DNA from: an uncultured Alphaproteobacteria bacterium | Lineage (GTDB): Bacteria > Pseudomonadota > Alphaproteobacteria > Rhizobiales > Rhizobiaceae | Assembly (NCBI GenBank): GCA_929200315.1 | Contig: CAKMZB010000007.1 | Location: forward strand, 1 to 58,681 | Length of the DNA: 58,681 nt | Direction: 5' to 3' | Program-made: the position numbers and the translations under genes | The notes under the pieces: generated by a model | What the model saw: the letters and a program-made list of their open reading frames with translations, nothing else | Database searches by the model: none | What the model was told of the DNA's origin: nothing | Shown here: piece by piece, positions 47,217 through 56,767 of the stretch | How the letters are laid out: every line of letters begins with the position of its first letter | How positions within the stretch are numbered: position 1 is the stretch's first letter

Positions 47217-48179
47217 CTATTCCTGCGGACTTCCGGTTGACTTGGCGTGCATGGCAAGGATCGCTTCGATCACCTTGCCGGTCGCTACATAGTCGGGTTT
47301 GTGGCCGACACCGTGCAAAACGATCAGCTCAGAATCGGGAATTTCATCATCCAGCGCCACTGAGTGGATGCTGGGCAGAACGATGGTGTCTTCATCACCC
47401 GTAATGATTGCAGTGGGAGCAGTGATTTCGCGGTAGCGCGACGAGAAGTCGGTCACAAAGTCGTATAGTCCAGCCACGTCCTGCGCATTGTAGCGAAAGT
47501 TCGTTGGCCTCAGCACAAGCGGCGCAGCCGTTTGCATGACGTAACTTTCCGGCGCCTCGTTGGGCTCGAAGGTGCTCAAGACCCCCTGCCCGATGGACGC
47601 TTGCCCCGCGGGCAAGACCAGAGTGTGGGCGAAAATGGGACCGATCACCGGCCAGGACGCGAGGGAATAATACCAATTCACTCCGCCCGGCCACGGATGG
47701 GTCGCAGGGGCAAGAAGGACAAGGCCCGCGGTGCGTTCGGGATAAAGAACCGCAAAAGCAGCCGCCGACGCCCCGCCGAGAGAATGGCCAACAATGATGG
47801 CCTTCTCCATTCCAAGCTCATCCAGTGCGGCAGCGTAGCGCGCAGCCTGCTTGACCGGATCATCCGCACCACCGCGGGCCGAATGGCCGTGGCCCGGTCG
47901 GTCGATAAAAATTGCCCGGGCATGGGGACGGATCGCACCTGCAAAGGCGAAATGTTGGTCCAGCAGATTGCCAGACGCACCGTGGATGAACAGCACGCGC
48001 GGCGCATCAACGGCCACCTCGTTGACATCGACAATATGGCTGCGCGTCTCTCCCTCTCCCACAAAAGTGCCAACGGGCGGATAGCGCTCGGCAATTTCAG
48101 CAGCTTGCTGCCGTGAATAGAAAAAGAGCGCTGAAAGGGCGAGGATCAGCACAACGAGGAGAAAGAGAAAAGTCTTCAA
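47217..48179 (-). CDS. Alpha/beta hydrolase, membrane anchored
   Basis: A 320-residue hydrolase. Residues 3-20 form a membrane anchor. The fold is complete: FIHGASGN (oxyanion region), IDRPGHGHS, nucleophile Ser133 in GHSLGG, Asp in TGDEDTIV and His in LHGVGHKPDY. It resembles esterases and haloperoxidase-like hydrolases; the substrate is unknown. It converges on pyk. Confidence 0.9.
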   Translation of the reverse strand: MKTFLFLLVVLILALSALFFYSRQQAAEIAERYPPVGTFVGEGETRSHIVDVNEVAVDAPRVLFIHGASGNLLDQHFAFAGAIRPHARAIFIDRPGHGHSARGGADDPVKQAARYAAALDELGMEKAIIVGHSLGGASAAAFAVLYPERTAGLVLLAPATHPWPGGVNWYYSLASWPVIGPIFAHTLVLPAGQASIGQGVLSTFEPNEAPESYVMQTAAPLVLRPTNFRYNAQDVAGLYDFVTDFSSRYREITAPTAIITGDEDTIVLPSIHSVALDDEIPDSELIVLHGVGHKPDYVATGKVIEAILAMHAKSTGSPQE

Positions 48180-48258
48180 GTGGAAGCTTTCAGTGAAGGA
48201 GGCGTCAGTTGATTAACGGTTGAAGGGCGATTGAGGTTTCCACAAGGCAAAATGCGCC

Positions 48259-48846
48259 TCAGATCCCTTCCCCCGCCAGATCTTCCTCCAGCCGCAGCAC
48301 CGCCCCCTGAGCACTTTCCATGCTCGGATAGACCGCTAGTGCCCGGTACCAGGTGTCAAGCGCCTCTTCCCTGCGGTCCATCGATTCAAGAATTGTCGCA
48401 AGCCCTGCCAATGCTCCATAATGACGCGGCTCCAGCGCGAGGGTGCGCTCGATGTCGACAATGGATTTGTCGAAATTGCGCATGGCAAAATGAAGCGTCG
48501 CGCGCTGGTTCCACCCTTCCGCATAGTCAGGGCGCAGGGTCACAACCTGGTCCAAAAGGTCGAGGGCAGCAGCATATTTGCGTTTTGAAGAGGCGCTGCG
48601 CGCCCAATGGGTAAGAAGATCGACCGTGCGGCTGTCGGAGGTCTGCCACAACGACCATATCTTTGCCGAGATGCGCGAGGCCCGCGCGGTGTTTGATGTG
48701 CGCTTTAGCTGCGCAAAGAGGCCGTCGAGGTCATCGGCAATCTTGAAGGGCGCCTTGGCCGCGGGCCGTGCTTTACTTTCCGCTGTTTGCGCATGGGCGG
48801 GGATGGCAAAGATGAGGCCAAGGGCCAGGAGGACATGACGAAGCAT
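48259..48846 (-). CDS. TPR-repeat protein, exported
   Basis: A 195-residue protein from the ATG at 48846, with a signal peptide (LALGLIFAIPAHAQ). At least three tetratricopeptide-like units follow, e.g. AALDLLDQVVTLRPDYAEGW (core LRPDYAEGW), SIVDIERTLALEPRHYGALA and EALDTWYRALAVYPSMESAQ (core ALAVYPSMESA). TPR proteins mediate protein contacts; the partner is unknown. Confidence 0.85.
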   Translation of the reverse strand: MLRHVLLALGLIFAIPAHAQTAESKARPAAKAPFKIADDLDGLFAQLKRTSNTARASRISAKIWSLWQTSDSRTVDLLTHWARSASSKRKYAAALDLLDQVVTLRPDYAEGWNQRATLHFAMRNFDKSIVDIERTLALEPRHYGALAGLATILESMDRREEALDTWYRALAVYPSMESAQGAVLRLEEDLAGEGI

Positions 48847-48949
48847 GGGGTGAAGGTTGGCCCTTTGCCCCATGCTTCGTCAATTCAGTCCTTTGTGAAC
48901 ATGTGTCGCGGCCCATAGGCCAGCGGACCACACTTTAGGCCCGACCAGG

Positions 48950-49075
48950 TTAGCCTTGGCGGGCTTTAAAGCGGGGGTTCACCTTGTTGATCACGTAAAC
49001 GCGGCCCTTGCGGCGGACCAGGCGGTTAGCGCGGTGGCGGCCCTTCAGGGACCGCAGGGAATTTTTGACTTTCAT
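48950..49075 (-). CDS. rpmJ: 50S ribosomal protein L36, cysteine-free type
   Basis: A 41-residue basic protein, too short for most gene callers: it starts [20 protein letters not shown], continues [20 protein letters not shown] and ends in Gly before TAA. It lacks the C-x2-C zinc ligands, so it is the zinc-independent form common in alphaproteobacteria. It sits in the large subunit near the peptidyl-transferase side. Confidence 0.93.
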   Translation of the reverse strand: MKVKNSLRSLKGRHRANRLVRRKGRVYVINKVNPRFKARQG

Positions 49076-49089
49076 CGCTCTCATCCGTC

Positions 49090-49120
49090 AAACGAAAAGC
49101 GCGCCTCAATGTCGGCGCGC
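49090..49120 (-). promoter_or_regulatory. Leader hairpin with T-rich tail before rpmJ
   Basis: On the minus strand GCGCGCC and GGCGCGC pair perfectly over an 8-base loop, followed by TTTTCGTTT. It ends about 15 bases before the rpmJ start codon. No minus-strand gene lies directly upstream, so it is either a leader attenuator of rpmJ or the terminator of an unseen transcript. Confidence 0.45.
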
Positions 49121-49318
49121 TGCTTGGGTGGTGAGCTAGGGGGCAAAACCGGCGAAGTCAACAGCTGGAGCGTGTCTTAAAGGTCACAAGTGTCGCGCTT
49201 TGTGGTGGGATTGTCGCATGAGCGCTGCTAGCTTTGACGCAGTATGGCCTATCACCTTAGAAACGGGTGAGTGCGCGCAAACCGCGCCATCGAATTGGAG
49301 AAGGTGGATCAGCCTTTC

Positions 49319-50572
49319 ATGCAGAAGTTCAACGCCTTCAACCTCGCCGCCAAGGCGCTTCGTGGCCACAAGGGCTGGGATAAGCAGTGGCGTTCGCCAG
49401 AGCCAAAAAAACACTACGATGTCATCATCGTCGGCGCGGGCGGCCACGGGCTTGGCACGGCCTATTATCTGGCCAAGGAACACGGCATCACCAACATTGC
49501 TGTGCTGGAAAAGGGTTGGCTCGGCGGCGGCAATACCGGCCGCAACACCACCATCATCCGCTCCAACTATCTCTACGACGAATCAGCGGGCCTTTATAAC
49601 CACGCGCTGAAGCTCTGGGAGACACTCTCCGCTGACCTCGATTACAACGTCATGTTTTCCCAGCGCGGGGTCATGATGGTCGCCCACAACGTCCATGACG
49701 TGCAATCGGCGCAACGCCATATCCACGCCAACCGGCTGAACGGCGTCGATAATGTCTGGCTGACGCCCCGTGAAGCGAAGGCCTATTGCCCGCCCCTCAA
49801 CATTTCCAAATCCGCCCGCTATCCGGTCATGGGCGCCGCGCTGCAACGCAAGGGCGGAACGGCGCGCCATGATGCGGTGGCCTGGGGCTATGCCCGCAAG
49901 GCCTCAGCGCTGGGCGTCGACATCATCCAGAATTGCGAGGTCACGGGCATCGACCGGGCACCCTCCGGCGAAGTGACGGGCGTCCAAACCACCAAGGGCG
50001 CAATCGGGGCCAAACAGGTGGGCATCGTCGCCGCGGGCCATACATCCGTTTTGATGGAGATGGCGGGGGTGCGGATGCCGCTGGAAAGCTATCCGCTCCA
50101 GGCTCTCGTTTCAGAACCGGTGAAGCCGTGCTTCCCCTGCGTTGTCATGTCCAACGCGGTCCACGCCTATATCTCACAATCCGACAAAGGCGAACTCGTC
50201 ATCGGTGCGGGGACGGACCAGTATCTGTCCTATTCCCAGACCGGCTCCATGCACATTCTCCAGCACACGCTGGACGCGATTTGCGAGCTTTATCCGATGT
50301 TCAGCCGCATGAAGATGCTGCGCACCTGGGGCGGTATCGTCGATGTGACGCCGGACCGCTCGCCGATCATCGGCAAAACCCCGGTGGACGGGCTTTTTGT
50401 CAATTGCGGCTGGGGCACCGGCGGCTTCAAAGCCACGCCCGGTTCCGCCCACGTCTTCGCCCACACGATTGCCAAAAACGAGCCGCACCCGATCAACGCC
50501 GGCTTCACGCTGGACCGGTTTCGGACAGGGCGTTTGATTGATGAGGCGGCGGCTGCGGCCGTGGCGCATTAG
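49319..50572 (+). CDS. soxB: Sarcosine oxidase beta subunit
   Basis: A 417-residue flavoprotein, the usual length, from the ATG at 49319. It oxidises sarcosine to glycine within the alpha-beta-gamma-delta complex. [20 protein letters not shown] is the FAD-binding dinucleotide loop (core GAGGHGLG); [12 protein letters not shown] contains His184, which fits the position carrying covalent FMN in this family; [15 protein letters not shown] is near the C-terminus. First gene of the sox operon, followed by a YbjN-like gene after 2 bases. Confidence 0.95.
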   Translation: MQKFNAFNLAAKALRGHKGWDKQWRSPEPKKHYDVIIVGAGGHGLGTAYYLAKEHGITNIAVLEKGWLGGGNTGRNTTIIRSNYLYDESAGLYNHALKLWETLSADLDYNVMFSQRGVMMVAHNVHDVQSAQRHIHANRLNGVDNVWLTPREAKAYCPPLNISKSARYPVMGAALQRKGGTARHDAVAWGYARKASALGVDIIQNCEVTGIDRAPSGEVTGVQTTKGAIGAKQVGIVAAGHTSVLMEMAGVRMPLESYPLQALVSEPVKPCFPCVVMSNAVHAYISQSDKGELVIGAGTDQYLSYSQTGSMHILQHTLDAICELYPMFSRMKMLRTWGGIVDVTPDRSPIIGKTPVDGLFVNCGWGTGGFKATPGSAHVFAHTIAKNEPHPINAGFTLDRFRTGRLIDEAAAAAVAH

Positions 50573-50574
50573 AT

Positions 50575-51021
50575 ATGCTTGAGCGACTGTCCAAAAAAGC
50601 GTCCGTATTCGCCGCAACCATCAAAGCCGGCGAGCCATTCAAGATGGCGCTTGCTCTGGAAGAGGCGGGCATTCCGGCGGAGCTTAGAATCGGCTCAGAC
50701 GACGATCCCTATATCATCTCCTCGGTCGGCGAAGACCAATTCTGGATCTACTTCGCGGATGGCGATGGGGGCGACAATTGCAGGACTTACCAGTTCCATT
50801 ACGCGCTTGAACTTGACGGGGAGGACGTAGAGGAATTGGCGCTTTCGTGGAACCTCAACCACCGCTTCTCCCGTTCCTTTAACAACGGTCCCCACTCCTT
50901 CCGTATTGAGCAGGACTATGATCTGGAACCGGATGGTGTTTCGCCGGATCGCTTTTTGAGCCAGGTGCGTCGCTGGGAAGCCACCCTTGCCGCGCTCAAA
51001 GTTCATCTGAGGGACGAATAG
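50575..51021 (+). CDS. YbjN-like protein inside the sox operon
   Basis: A 148-residue acidic soluble protein. The layout (EAGIPAELRIGSDDDPYI, then FWIYFADGDGG, then LSWNLNHRFSRSF and a late DYDLEPDGVSPDRFLSQVRRW; cores WNLNHRFSRSF and LEPDGVS) resembles the YbjN/T3SS-chaperone-like fold, in which a strand of the form N-x-RF-ar-a precedes a beta-turn and a final helix. It lies 2 bases after soxB and 3 before soxD, in the normal soxB-soxD junction. It may assist cofactor loading or assembly of the oxidase; that is inference. Confidence 0.7.
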   Translation: MLERLSKKASVFAATIKAGEPFKMALALEEAGIPAELRIGSDDDPYIISSVGEDQFWIYFADGDGGDNCRTYQFHYALELDGEDVEELALSWNLNHRFSRSFNNGPHSFRIEQDYDLEPDGVSPDRFLSQVRRWEATLAALKVHLRDE

Positions 51022-51024
51022 ACA

Positions 51025-51366
51025 ATGCTCCTAATCCATTGCCCCTACTGCAAATCCGACCTGCCGGAATTGGAATTTGCCAATGCCGGTGAGGCTCATC
51101 TCGTGCGGCCTGCTGACATGTCAGATATGTCGGACGCAGATTTTGCCGACTATTTCTTTGTGCGCGACAATCCAAAGGGCGTGAACTTGGAGCGCTGGCG
51201 TCATGCTCATGGCTGCGGGCGGTTCTTCAATGCGGTTCGCGACACCGTGAGCGACAAGTTCTTAAAGGTTTACCCGGCAGGTGAGCCGCGCCCGTCTGAT
51301 GCCGAGGTAAAGGCGTTGCTGGAGGCGCAGGCCGAAGGCCGCAAGGATGGCGGGAGTGGTGCATGA
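51025..51366 (+). CDS. soxD: Sarcosine oxidase delta subunit
   Basis: A 113-residue subunit that binds zinc and holds the complex together. Ligands are Cys6 and Cys9 (CPYC), and the His and Cys of HAHGCGRFFN. It also has DYFFVRDNPKG, typical of SoxD. The stop overlaps soxA by 4 bases (ATGA). Confidence 0.94.
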   Translation: MLLIHCPYCKSDLPELEFANAGEAHLVRPADMSDMSDADFADYFFVRDNPKGVNLERWRHAHGCGRFFNAVRDTVSDKFLKVYPAGEPRPSDAEVKALLEAQAEGRKDGGSGA

Positions 51367-54320
51367 AAACTGAGACCCAACCCCACCGCGTGCAGCGCGG
51401 CAGCCTTTCCCGCGCGCGCGCCGTCGAATTCACTTTCGACGGCAAAGCCTATGGCGGTATCGAGGGAGACACGCTCGCCTCTGCCCTGCTGGCAAATGGC
51501 GTTCATCTTGTTGGGCGCTCGTTTAAATATCACCGGCCCCGCGGCGTGCTTTCCGCAGGTGTTGAAGAGCCGAATGCGCTCGTTGGCATTTCACGCGGTA
51601 ATGCGCGCCACACCCCAAATGTCCGCGCCACCGTTCAAGAGCTCTACGACGGCCTCACCGCCAAATCGCAGAACGCTTTCCCGACCCTCGCGATGGATAT
51701 CGGTGCGGTGAACGATCTGATGTCGCCCGTCTTTTCAGCCGGCTTCTATTATAAGACGTTCAAATGGCCGCCCAAGGCCTGGGACAAGGTCTATGAGCCC
51801 TTCATCCGCCGCGCTGCTGGGCTGGGGGAAGCACCGACGGAAGCTGACCCTGACCGCTACACCAACCGCTTCGCCCATTGCGATGTGCTCGTCATAGGTG
51901 GTGGCGCAGCAGGGCTCGTTGCGGCACGCAAAGCGGCGGACGAGGGCAAGAGCGTTATTGTGGCCGATGAGAACCCAACCTTTGGCGGCTGGATGCTTTG
52001 CGATTCTGATGCTCGCATCGACGGCAAGGACGGACCGGCTTGGGCGGCGCAGATCATTGCCGATCTGAAAGGGCGCGACAACGTCACGCTGCTGCCGCGC
52101 ACCACGGGTTTTGGTTATTTCCAACAAAACATGGTCGCCCTTGCCGAGCGGATTACTGAGCATATGCCGAACCCCGACCCCGATCTGCCGCGCGAGCGGA
52201 TGTGGCAGGTGCGGGCACGCGAAGTCATCTCGGCGCAAGGCGGCATCGAGCGGCCCCTCGTCTTTCCCGGCAACGACAAGCCCGGCGTCATGCTGGCAGG
52301 CGCGGCGCAGACCTACCTCAACAAATACGGCGTCGCGGTTGGTCAAACGATCGGCGTCTTTGCCGCCTGCAACACGGCTTATGCAGCGGCGTTTGATCTC
52401 TACGAGGCTGGCTGCGAAATCGCGGCCATTATCGATCACCGCGACAGTGTCGAGCAGCATCTGCTCGACCAGGCAAAGGAACTTGGTATCCGCATTATTG
52501 CGGGTGCTTCCGTCGCCAAGGTTGAGGGGCGTTTGCGGGTTTGCGCCATGCAGGTGAAGCGTCATCGCCAGGAGAAGCAAGAGCATTTTGAAATCGATGC
52601 GCTTATCATGTCAGGCGGCTGGACGCCCTCGCTCCACCTGTTTTCCCAGTCCCGCGGCAAGCCACGCTGGGATGCAGACGCCAAGCGCTTCCTTCCGGGC
52701 ATCTCGCCGCAGAACCTGACCTGCGTTGGTCTGTGCAATGGCGCGGACACTTTGGCAGAAGTCTTTGAGGAGGCCTCCGGCGGCACCTATTCGCCGAAGA
52801 TTGAGGATGATGTCTCGACCGAGGGCGGCATGGTCGGAGCCTGCGCCACTGCCGGGCCGGATGCAAAATCGAAAGCCTTCGTCGATTTCCAAAATGACGT
52901 GACTTCCAAAGACATCCGCCAAGCCGTGCGCGAGGGGATGCATTCCATCGAGCATGTGAAGCGCTACACGACAAACGGCATGGCAACGGACCAGGGCAAG
53001 CTCTCCAACATGCACGGGTTGGCGATTGCCGCCGACATGCTGGACGCACCAATCCCGCAGGTTGGCCTCACCACCTTCCGCGCACCCTATACGCCAACGA
53101 CGTTTGGTGCGTTCGTCGGTAACGCCAAGGGCGCGCTGTTTGACCCCGAACGTCGCACACCGATCGATGCTTGGGCGGCGGAAAATGGCGCGGAATTCGA
53201 GCCGGTCTCCCATTGGCGGCGGGCTTGGTATTTCCCCAGAGCTGGTGAAGACATGCATGAGGCGGTGGATCGTGAGTGCCAGACCGTGCGCAAAGTTGCC
53301 GGGGTTTTCGACGCTTCGACACTGGGCAAGATCGAGGTCTGCGGGCCGGATGCCGCTGCCTTCATGGACAAGCTCTACACCAACGGTTGGTCGAAACTGA
53401 AACCGGGCCGCGCCAAATATGGCATCATGCTGCGCGAAGACGGGTTCATTTACGATGACGGTGTTGTCGGCAAACTCTCCGACACGCGCTTCCACGTCAC
53501 CACCACAACCGGCGGAGCGCCGCGTGTGCTGGTTCATATGGAAGACTACCTCCAGACCGAATTTCCCGATCTCGACGTCTCGCTGACCTCCACCACCGAG
53601 CAATGGGCCACCATCGCGGTGCAGGGGCCGAAGGCACGGGACATCATCGCGCCGCTCGTTTCCGGCGTGGACATTTCAGCAAAGAACTTCTCCCACATGT
53701 CGGTGGTGGAATGCGAGGTTTGCGGCGTGCCCGCACGGCTCTTCCGCATCTCGTTTACCGGCGAATTGGGCTTTGAAATCAACGTCCCTGCCGATTTTGG
53801 CCTGGATATTTGGAAGCAGGTTTGGGCGCGGGCGGAACCTCTAGGGGCTTGCGCTTACGGCACAGAAACCATGCACGTTCTGCGCGCCGAAAAAGGCTAC
53901 ATCATCGTTGGCCAGGACACCGACGGCACTGTAACGCCGCATGATGCCGGCCTCTCCTGGGCGGTAGCAAAATCCAAGCCGGATTTTGTCGGCAAACGCG
54001 GCCTTATGCGTGAAGACCTCACGGCTGAAGGTCGCCGTCATCTCGTTGGGCTGGAGACGGTAGACCCCAAAACAATCCTGCCGGAGGGCGCACAGATTGT
54101 CGCCGATCCCAACCAGCCAATCCCGATGAAGATGATCGGCTTTGTCACCTCCTCCTACTGGTCAGGGACACTGGGAAAATCCATCGCAATGGCGCTGGTG
54201 GAAGATGGCTTCAACCGCGTGGGCGAAACGCTCCATGTGCCGCTTGAAGACGAAATCGTAGAGGTGAAGGTCACAGGCACGGTGTTCTATGACCCGAAGG
54301 GGGAGAAGATTGATGGCTAA
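51363..54320 (+). CDS. soxA: Sarcosine oxidase alpha subunit
   Basis: A 985-residue subunit. Residues about 15-110 form a ferredoxin-like/NAD-linked N-terminal domain (FKYHRPRGVLSAG); about 165-450 hold a dinucleotide-binding flavin/NAD region with VLVIGGGAAGLVAARKAADE (core GGGAAGLVAA); about 610-985 form a GcvT-like folate domain (FDASTLGKIEVCGPDA, RISFTGELGFEINVP) that captures the methylene group as 5,10-methylene-tetrahydrofolate. All expected parts are present. It overlaps soxD by 4 and soxG by 8 bases. Confidence 0.95.
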   Translation: MKTETQPHRVQRGSLSRARAVEFTFDGKAYGGIEGDTLASALLANGVHLVGRSFKYHRPRGVLSAGVEEPNALVGISRGNARHTPNVRATVQELYDGLTAKSQNAFPTLAMDIGAVNDLMSPVFSAGFYYKTFKWPPKAWDKVYEPFIRRAAGLGEAPTEADPDRYTNRFAHCDVLVIGGGAAGLVAARKAADEGKSVIVADENPTFGGWMLCDSDARIDGKDGPAWAAQIIADLKGRDNVTLLPRTTGFGYFQQNMVALAERITEHMPNPDPDLPRERMWQVRAREVISAQGGIERPLVFPGNDKPGVMLAGAAQTYLNKYGVAVGQTIGVFAACNTAYAAAFDLYEAGCEIAAIIDHRDSVEQHLLDQAKELGIRIIAGASVAKVEGRLRVCAMQVKRHRQEKQEHFEIDALIMSGGWTPSLHLFSQSRGKPRWDADAKRFLPGISPQNLTCVGLCNGADTLAEVFEEASGGTYSPKIEDDVSTEGGMVGACATAGPDAKSKAFVDFQNDVTSKDIRQAVREGMHSIEHVKRYTTNGMATDQGKLSNMHGLAIAADMLDAPIPQVGLTTFRAPYTPTTFGAFVGNAKGALFDPERRTPIDAWAAENGAEFEPVSHWRRAWYFPRAGEDMHEAVDRECQTVRKVAGVFDASTLGKIEVCGPDAAAFMDKLYTNGWSKLKPGRAKYGIMLREDGFIYDDGVVGKLSDTRFHVTTTTGGAPRVLVHMEDYLQTEFPDLDVSLTSTTEQWATIAVQGPKARDIIAPLVSGVDISAKNFSHMSVVECEVCGVPARLFRISFTGELGFEINVPADFGLDIWKQVWARAEPLGACAYGTETMHVLRAEKGYIIVGQDTDGTVTPHDAGLSWAVAKSKPDFVGKRGLMREDLTAEGRRHLVGLETVDPKTILPEGAQIVADPNQPIPMKMIGFVTSSYWSGTLGKSIAMALVEDGFNRVGETLHVPLEDEIVEVKVTGTVFYDPKGEKIDG

Positions 54321-54849
54321 AACAGCACGCGCGCTCCCCAATGAAGGTCAGGACTTCGCAGCAACTGGCGTCACAATCACCCCCTGCCAGCCCGCAACGC
54401 GCGTTTCGCTGCGCGGCAAGGTGGCAAATTATGCGCGGATCGCCGGTTTCAAATTGCCGGGCGAGATTAACGAGACGACCGGTGACAAGGGCTGCCACGC
54501 GCTGATGCTCGGCCCCGATGAATGGCTGGTCATCAATACCAAGAAGACCGATGCGGACCTCATGCCGGGGCCCAACGTGAAGGCCTATACGGCCACCGAC
54601 ATCTCCCACCGCAACACCGGCTGGACCGTTTCCGGCCCGCTGGCAGAAACCGCTCTGGCAGTAGGCTGCCCGCGTGATCTGCGCCTTGAAGCTTTTCCGG
54701 TCGGTGCCTGCGCACGCACGATCTTCGGCAAGGCTGAGGTGGTGCTTCTGCGCACGAGCAAGACATCGTTTCGCGTGGAATGCTGGCGCTCCTTTGCGCC
54801 TTATACGTTCGGTCTGCTCAAAGAGGGTGCGCGTGATGCGGCGCTTTAA
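54313..54849 (+). CDS. soxG: Sarcosine oxidase gamma subunit
   Basis: A 178-residue subunit, related in fold to GcvT pieces, completing the heterotetramer. ATG at 54313 lies inside the end of soxA (8-base overlap); an upstream in-frame extension overlaps soxA further and is not needed. LGPDEWLVIN and DISHRNTGWTVSGP are typical SoxG segments. Last gene of the operon. No glyA, purU or folD is next to it in the window. Confidence 0.93.
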   Translation: MAKTARALPNEGQDFAATGVTITPCQPATRVSLRGKVANYARIAGFKLPGEINETTGDKGCHALMLGPDEWLVINTKKTDADLMPGPNVKAYTATDISHRNTGWTVSGPLAETALAVGCPRDLRLEAFPVGACARTIFGKAEVVLLRTSKTSFRVECWRSFAPYTFGLLKEGARDAAL

Positions 54850-54929
54850 CTCGCTTTAGAGTGATTGCCGTTGGCCGCTACATTCGGCTAGGAAATTGAA
54901 GCTCTCTGGCACCAACTCACCCTGGCCCC

Positions 54930-56090
54930 TTGTCAACACCCGGTACCCTTCGCAGTCGCGTCGTCTTTTATATCGGCGGATATGACCCAAAGAATCCTGA
55001 CGCTTTTTTTGAGCGGCTGGACCGCGAGGCTGCGCGCTCTGCCAAGGCTTGGAATATCGCGATCTCCATGAAAGACGCGCAGGGTGATGGTCCACGCCAT
55101 TTCACCGCAAGAGCAGCGAGTGGCACTTGCGTCACCGATTTTCATTTTATTGGCCTGGACGACATCGTGCTGAAGGATTTTTCGCGCCCACTCTGGACGC
55201 GGTTCGGCCGCTACGCGGTGACGATTGCAGATTATTTCGGGACCGGCACAGCCTTTTCCATCGCTCGTCAGGCCTGGCGGTTCTTTCTCTATTTTCTCTA
55301 TCCGCTGATGATGATCCTTTTCGGGATCTGTATCGCCATCGGCGCTGGCTACATCGCCGATTTCTTCAGCGTCGCATGGCTGTTTTCGGTACTGATCGGC
55401 CTCTTCACCTTTGCTGTGTTGGTTCAATTCATCTTCAAGCGCTGGTTTGTCCTCCACCTCATGGACCTTTGGTCCTTCGGGCGTGACTTCCTGCGCAAGC
55501 GTCGCGCAGACATAGAAGCCAAGCTCGATGATGCCGCCGACAACGCTGCAATGCTCATCACGCAAGGGCGCTATGACGAGGCGCTGTTTGTCGGCCACAG
55601 CACAGGCGGGGCGCTAATTCTGTCGATGGCAGCGCGAACCGAAGAACGATTGGCGGACACAGAAATCCGCACAAGGCCCGGCATTCTCACAGTGGGGTCA
55701 ACCGCGCTGAAGGTCGGGCTGCACCCGGCGGCAGGCTGGTTCCGCAAAGAGGTGCAGGCCATCGCCACCTCAAAACGCTGGACGTGGCTCGAATTCCAGG
55801 CGCTCACCGATATCATCAACTTCTACCGCTCCAACCCGGCAGAGCTGATGGGCACGACCGGGGCAAGCAAACCAATTGTGCAAACTGTGCGGATGAAGGA
55901 GATGGTGGACGCTGCGACCTACAAGCGCATGAAGGGCAATTTCTTCCGGATGCACTACCAATTCGTCTTCGGAAATTCCAAACGCTACCGGTACGACTTT
56001 CCCGCCATTTGCTTTGCTCCCCTGCCGCTTGCGGCCTGGGGTGAGCCCGGTGAAATCGAGGCACAAATGACGGATGAGGCTTTGTCATAA
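54930..56090 (+). CDS. Membrane-embedded lipase-like protein
   Basis: A 386-residue protein starting with TTG at 54930. VVFYIGGYDPKNPDAFF near residue 11 resembles the first strand and oxyanion loop of alpha/beta hydrolases. Two membrane segments (about 117-144 and 147-170) interrupt the fold before GHSTGG with Ser224. A catalytic Asp and His are not obvious, though AATYKRMKGNFFRMHYQFVF (core GNFFRMHYQ) is near the end. It may be an inner-membrane lipase or esterase. It overlaps the methyltransferase gene by one base. Confidence 0.75.
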   Translation: MSTPGTLRSRVVFYIGGYDPKNPDAFFERLDREAARSAKAWNIAISMKDAQGDGPRHFTARAASGTCVTDFHFIGLDDIVLKDFSRPLWTRFGRYAVTIADYFGTGTAFSIARQAWRFFLYFLYPLMMILFGICIAIGAGYIADFFSVAWLFSVLIGLFTFAVLVQFIFKRWFVLHLMDLWSFGRDFLRKRRADIEAKLDDAADNAAMLITQGRYDEALFVGHSTGGALILSMAARTEERLADTEIRTRPGILTVGSTALKVGLHPAAGWFRKEVQAIATSKRWTWLEFQALTDIINFYRSNPAELMGTTGASKPIVQTVRMKEMVDAATYKRMKGNFFRMHYQFVFGNSKRYRYDFPAICFAPLPLAAWGEPGEIEAQMTDEALS

Positions 56091-56683
56091 TGATCGAGAT
56101 TCCAGCCTTCACCTGGCTTGCGATGCTCGCCGGATGGCTCGCCATCCGCTGGCCGCACCGGCGGCGTGCGCGGCGCCTCGGCGTCGTTGCAGACCGCAAA
56201 TCCACTGGCGAGTGGCTGCTTCTCACCGGCACGATCATCGGCCTGGTTGTCCTGCCGGGAATGTTCTTTCTCAGCGGCTGGCCGGTGGCCGCAGCCTATA
56301 ACCTAAATCCCCTCCAATACACCGCTGGTCTCATCGTCGCTGTCTGTTTCCTCCTCCTCTTTCGCGCCAGCCACAAGCAGCTGGCGCGGAACTGGTCGGT
56401 AACGCTGGAACTGCGTGAAGATCATGAATTGGTGACGAACGGCCTTTACCGTTACATCCGCCACCCGATGTATGCCTCCTTCTGGCTTTGGGGTATCGCC
56501 CAGGCGCTGCTGGTGCCCAACTGGATTGCAGGCCTTACCGGGCTCGCCTCCGTCGCGCTGCTCTATGGCCTGCGGATCGGCCAGGAAGAGGCGATGATGC
56601 GCGAGCATTTTGGTGCAGACTACGATGCCTATTGCGCCCGAACGCCGAGGATCGTGCCACGACTTGCGAAAAACAGCGGTTAG
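56090..56683 (+). CDS. Isoprenylcysteine methyltransferase-like membrane protein
   Basis: A 197-residue protein with about four membrane helices. The C-terminal half has RNWSVTLELREDHELVTNGL (core ELREDHELVTNGLY), RYIRHPMYASF and EEAMMREHFGADYDAYCART (core FGADYDAYCARTPR), the SAM- and substrate-binding motifs of the ICMT/phospholipid methyltransferase group. Bacterial members methylate lipids or small molecules; the substrate is unknown. It shares a base with the upstream lipase-like gene (TAATG), suggesting a common lipid-related role. Confidence 0.88.
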   Translation: MIEIPAFTWLAMLAGWLAIRWPHRRRARRLGVVADRKSTGEWLLLTGTIIGLVVLPGMFFLSGWPVAAAYNLNPLQYTAGLIVAVCFLLLFRASHKQLARNWSVTLELREDHELVTNGLYRYIRHPMYASFWLWGIAQALLVPNWIAGLTGLASVALLYGLRIGQEEAMMREHFGADYDAYCARTPRIVPRLAKNSG

Positions 56684-56767
56684 AACCGTATTTATACTTG
56701 CATGAAAACGGAGGCTGCTCATAAGCAGTTTCCATTCTTCAATTCCACTTTGCCGAGACATCCTGCC

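Noticed and set aside
51735-52586. 283-codon minus-strand frame inside soxA
   Set aside because: It is antisense to the well-conserved flavin region of soxA with no support of its own.
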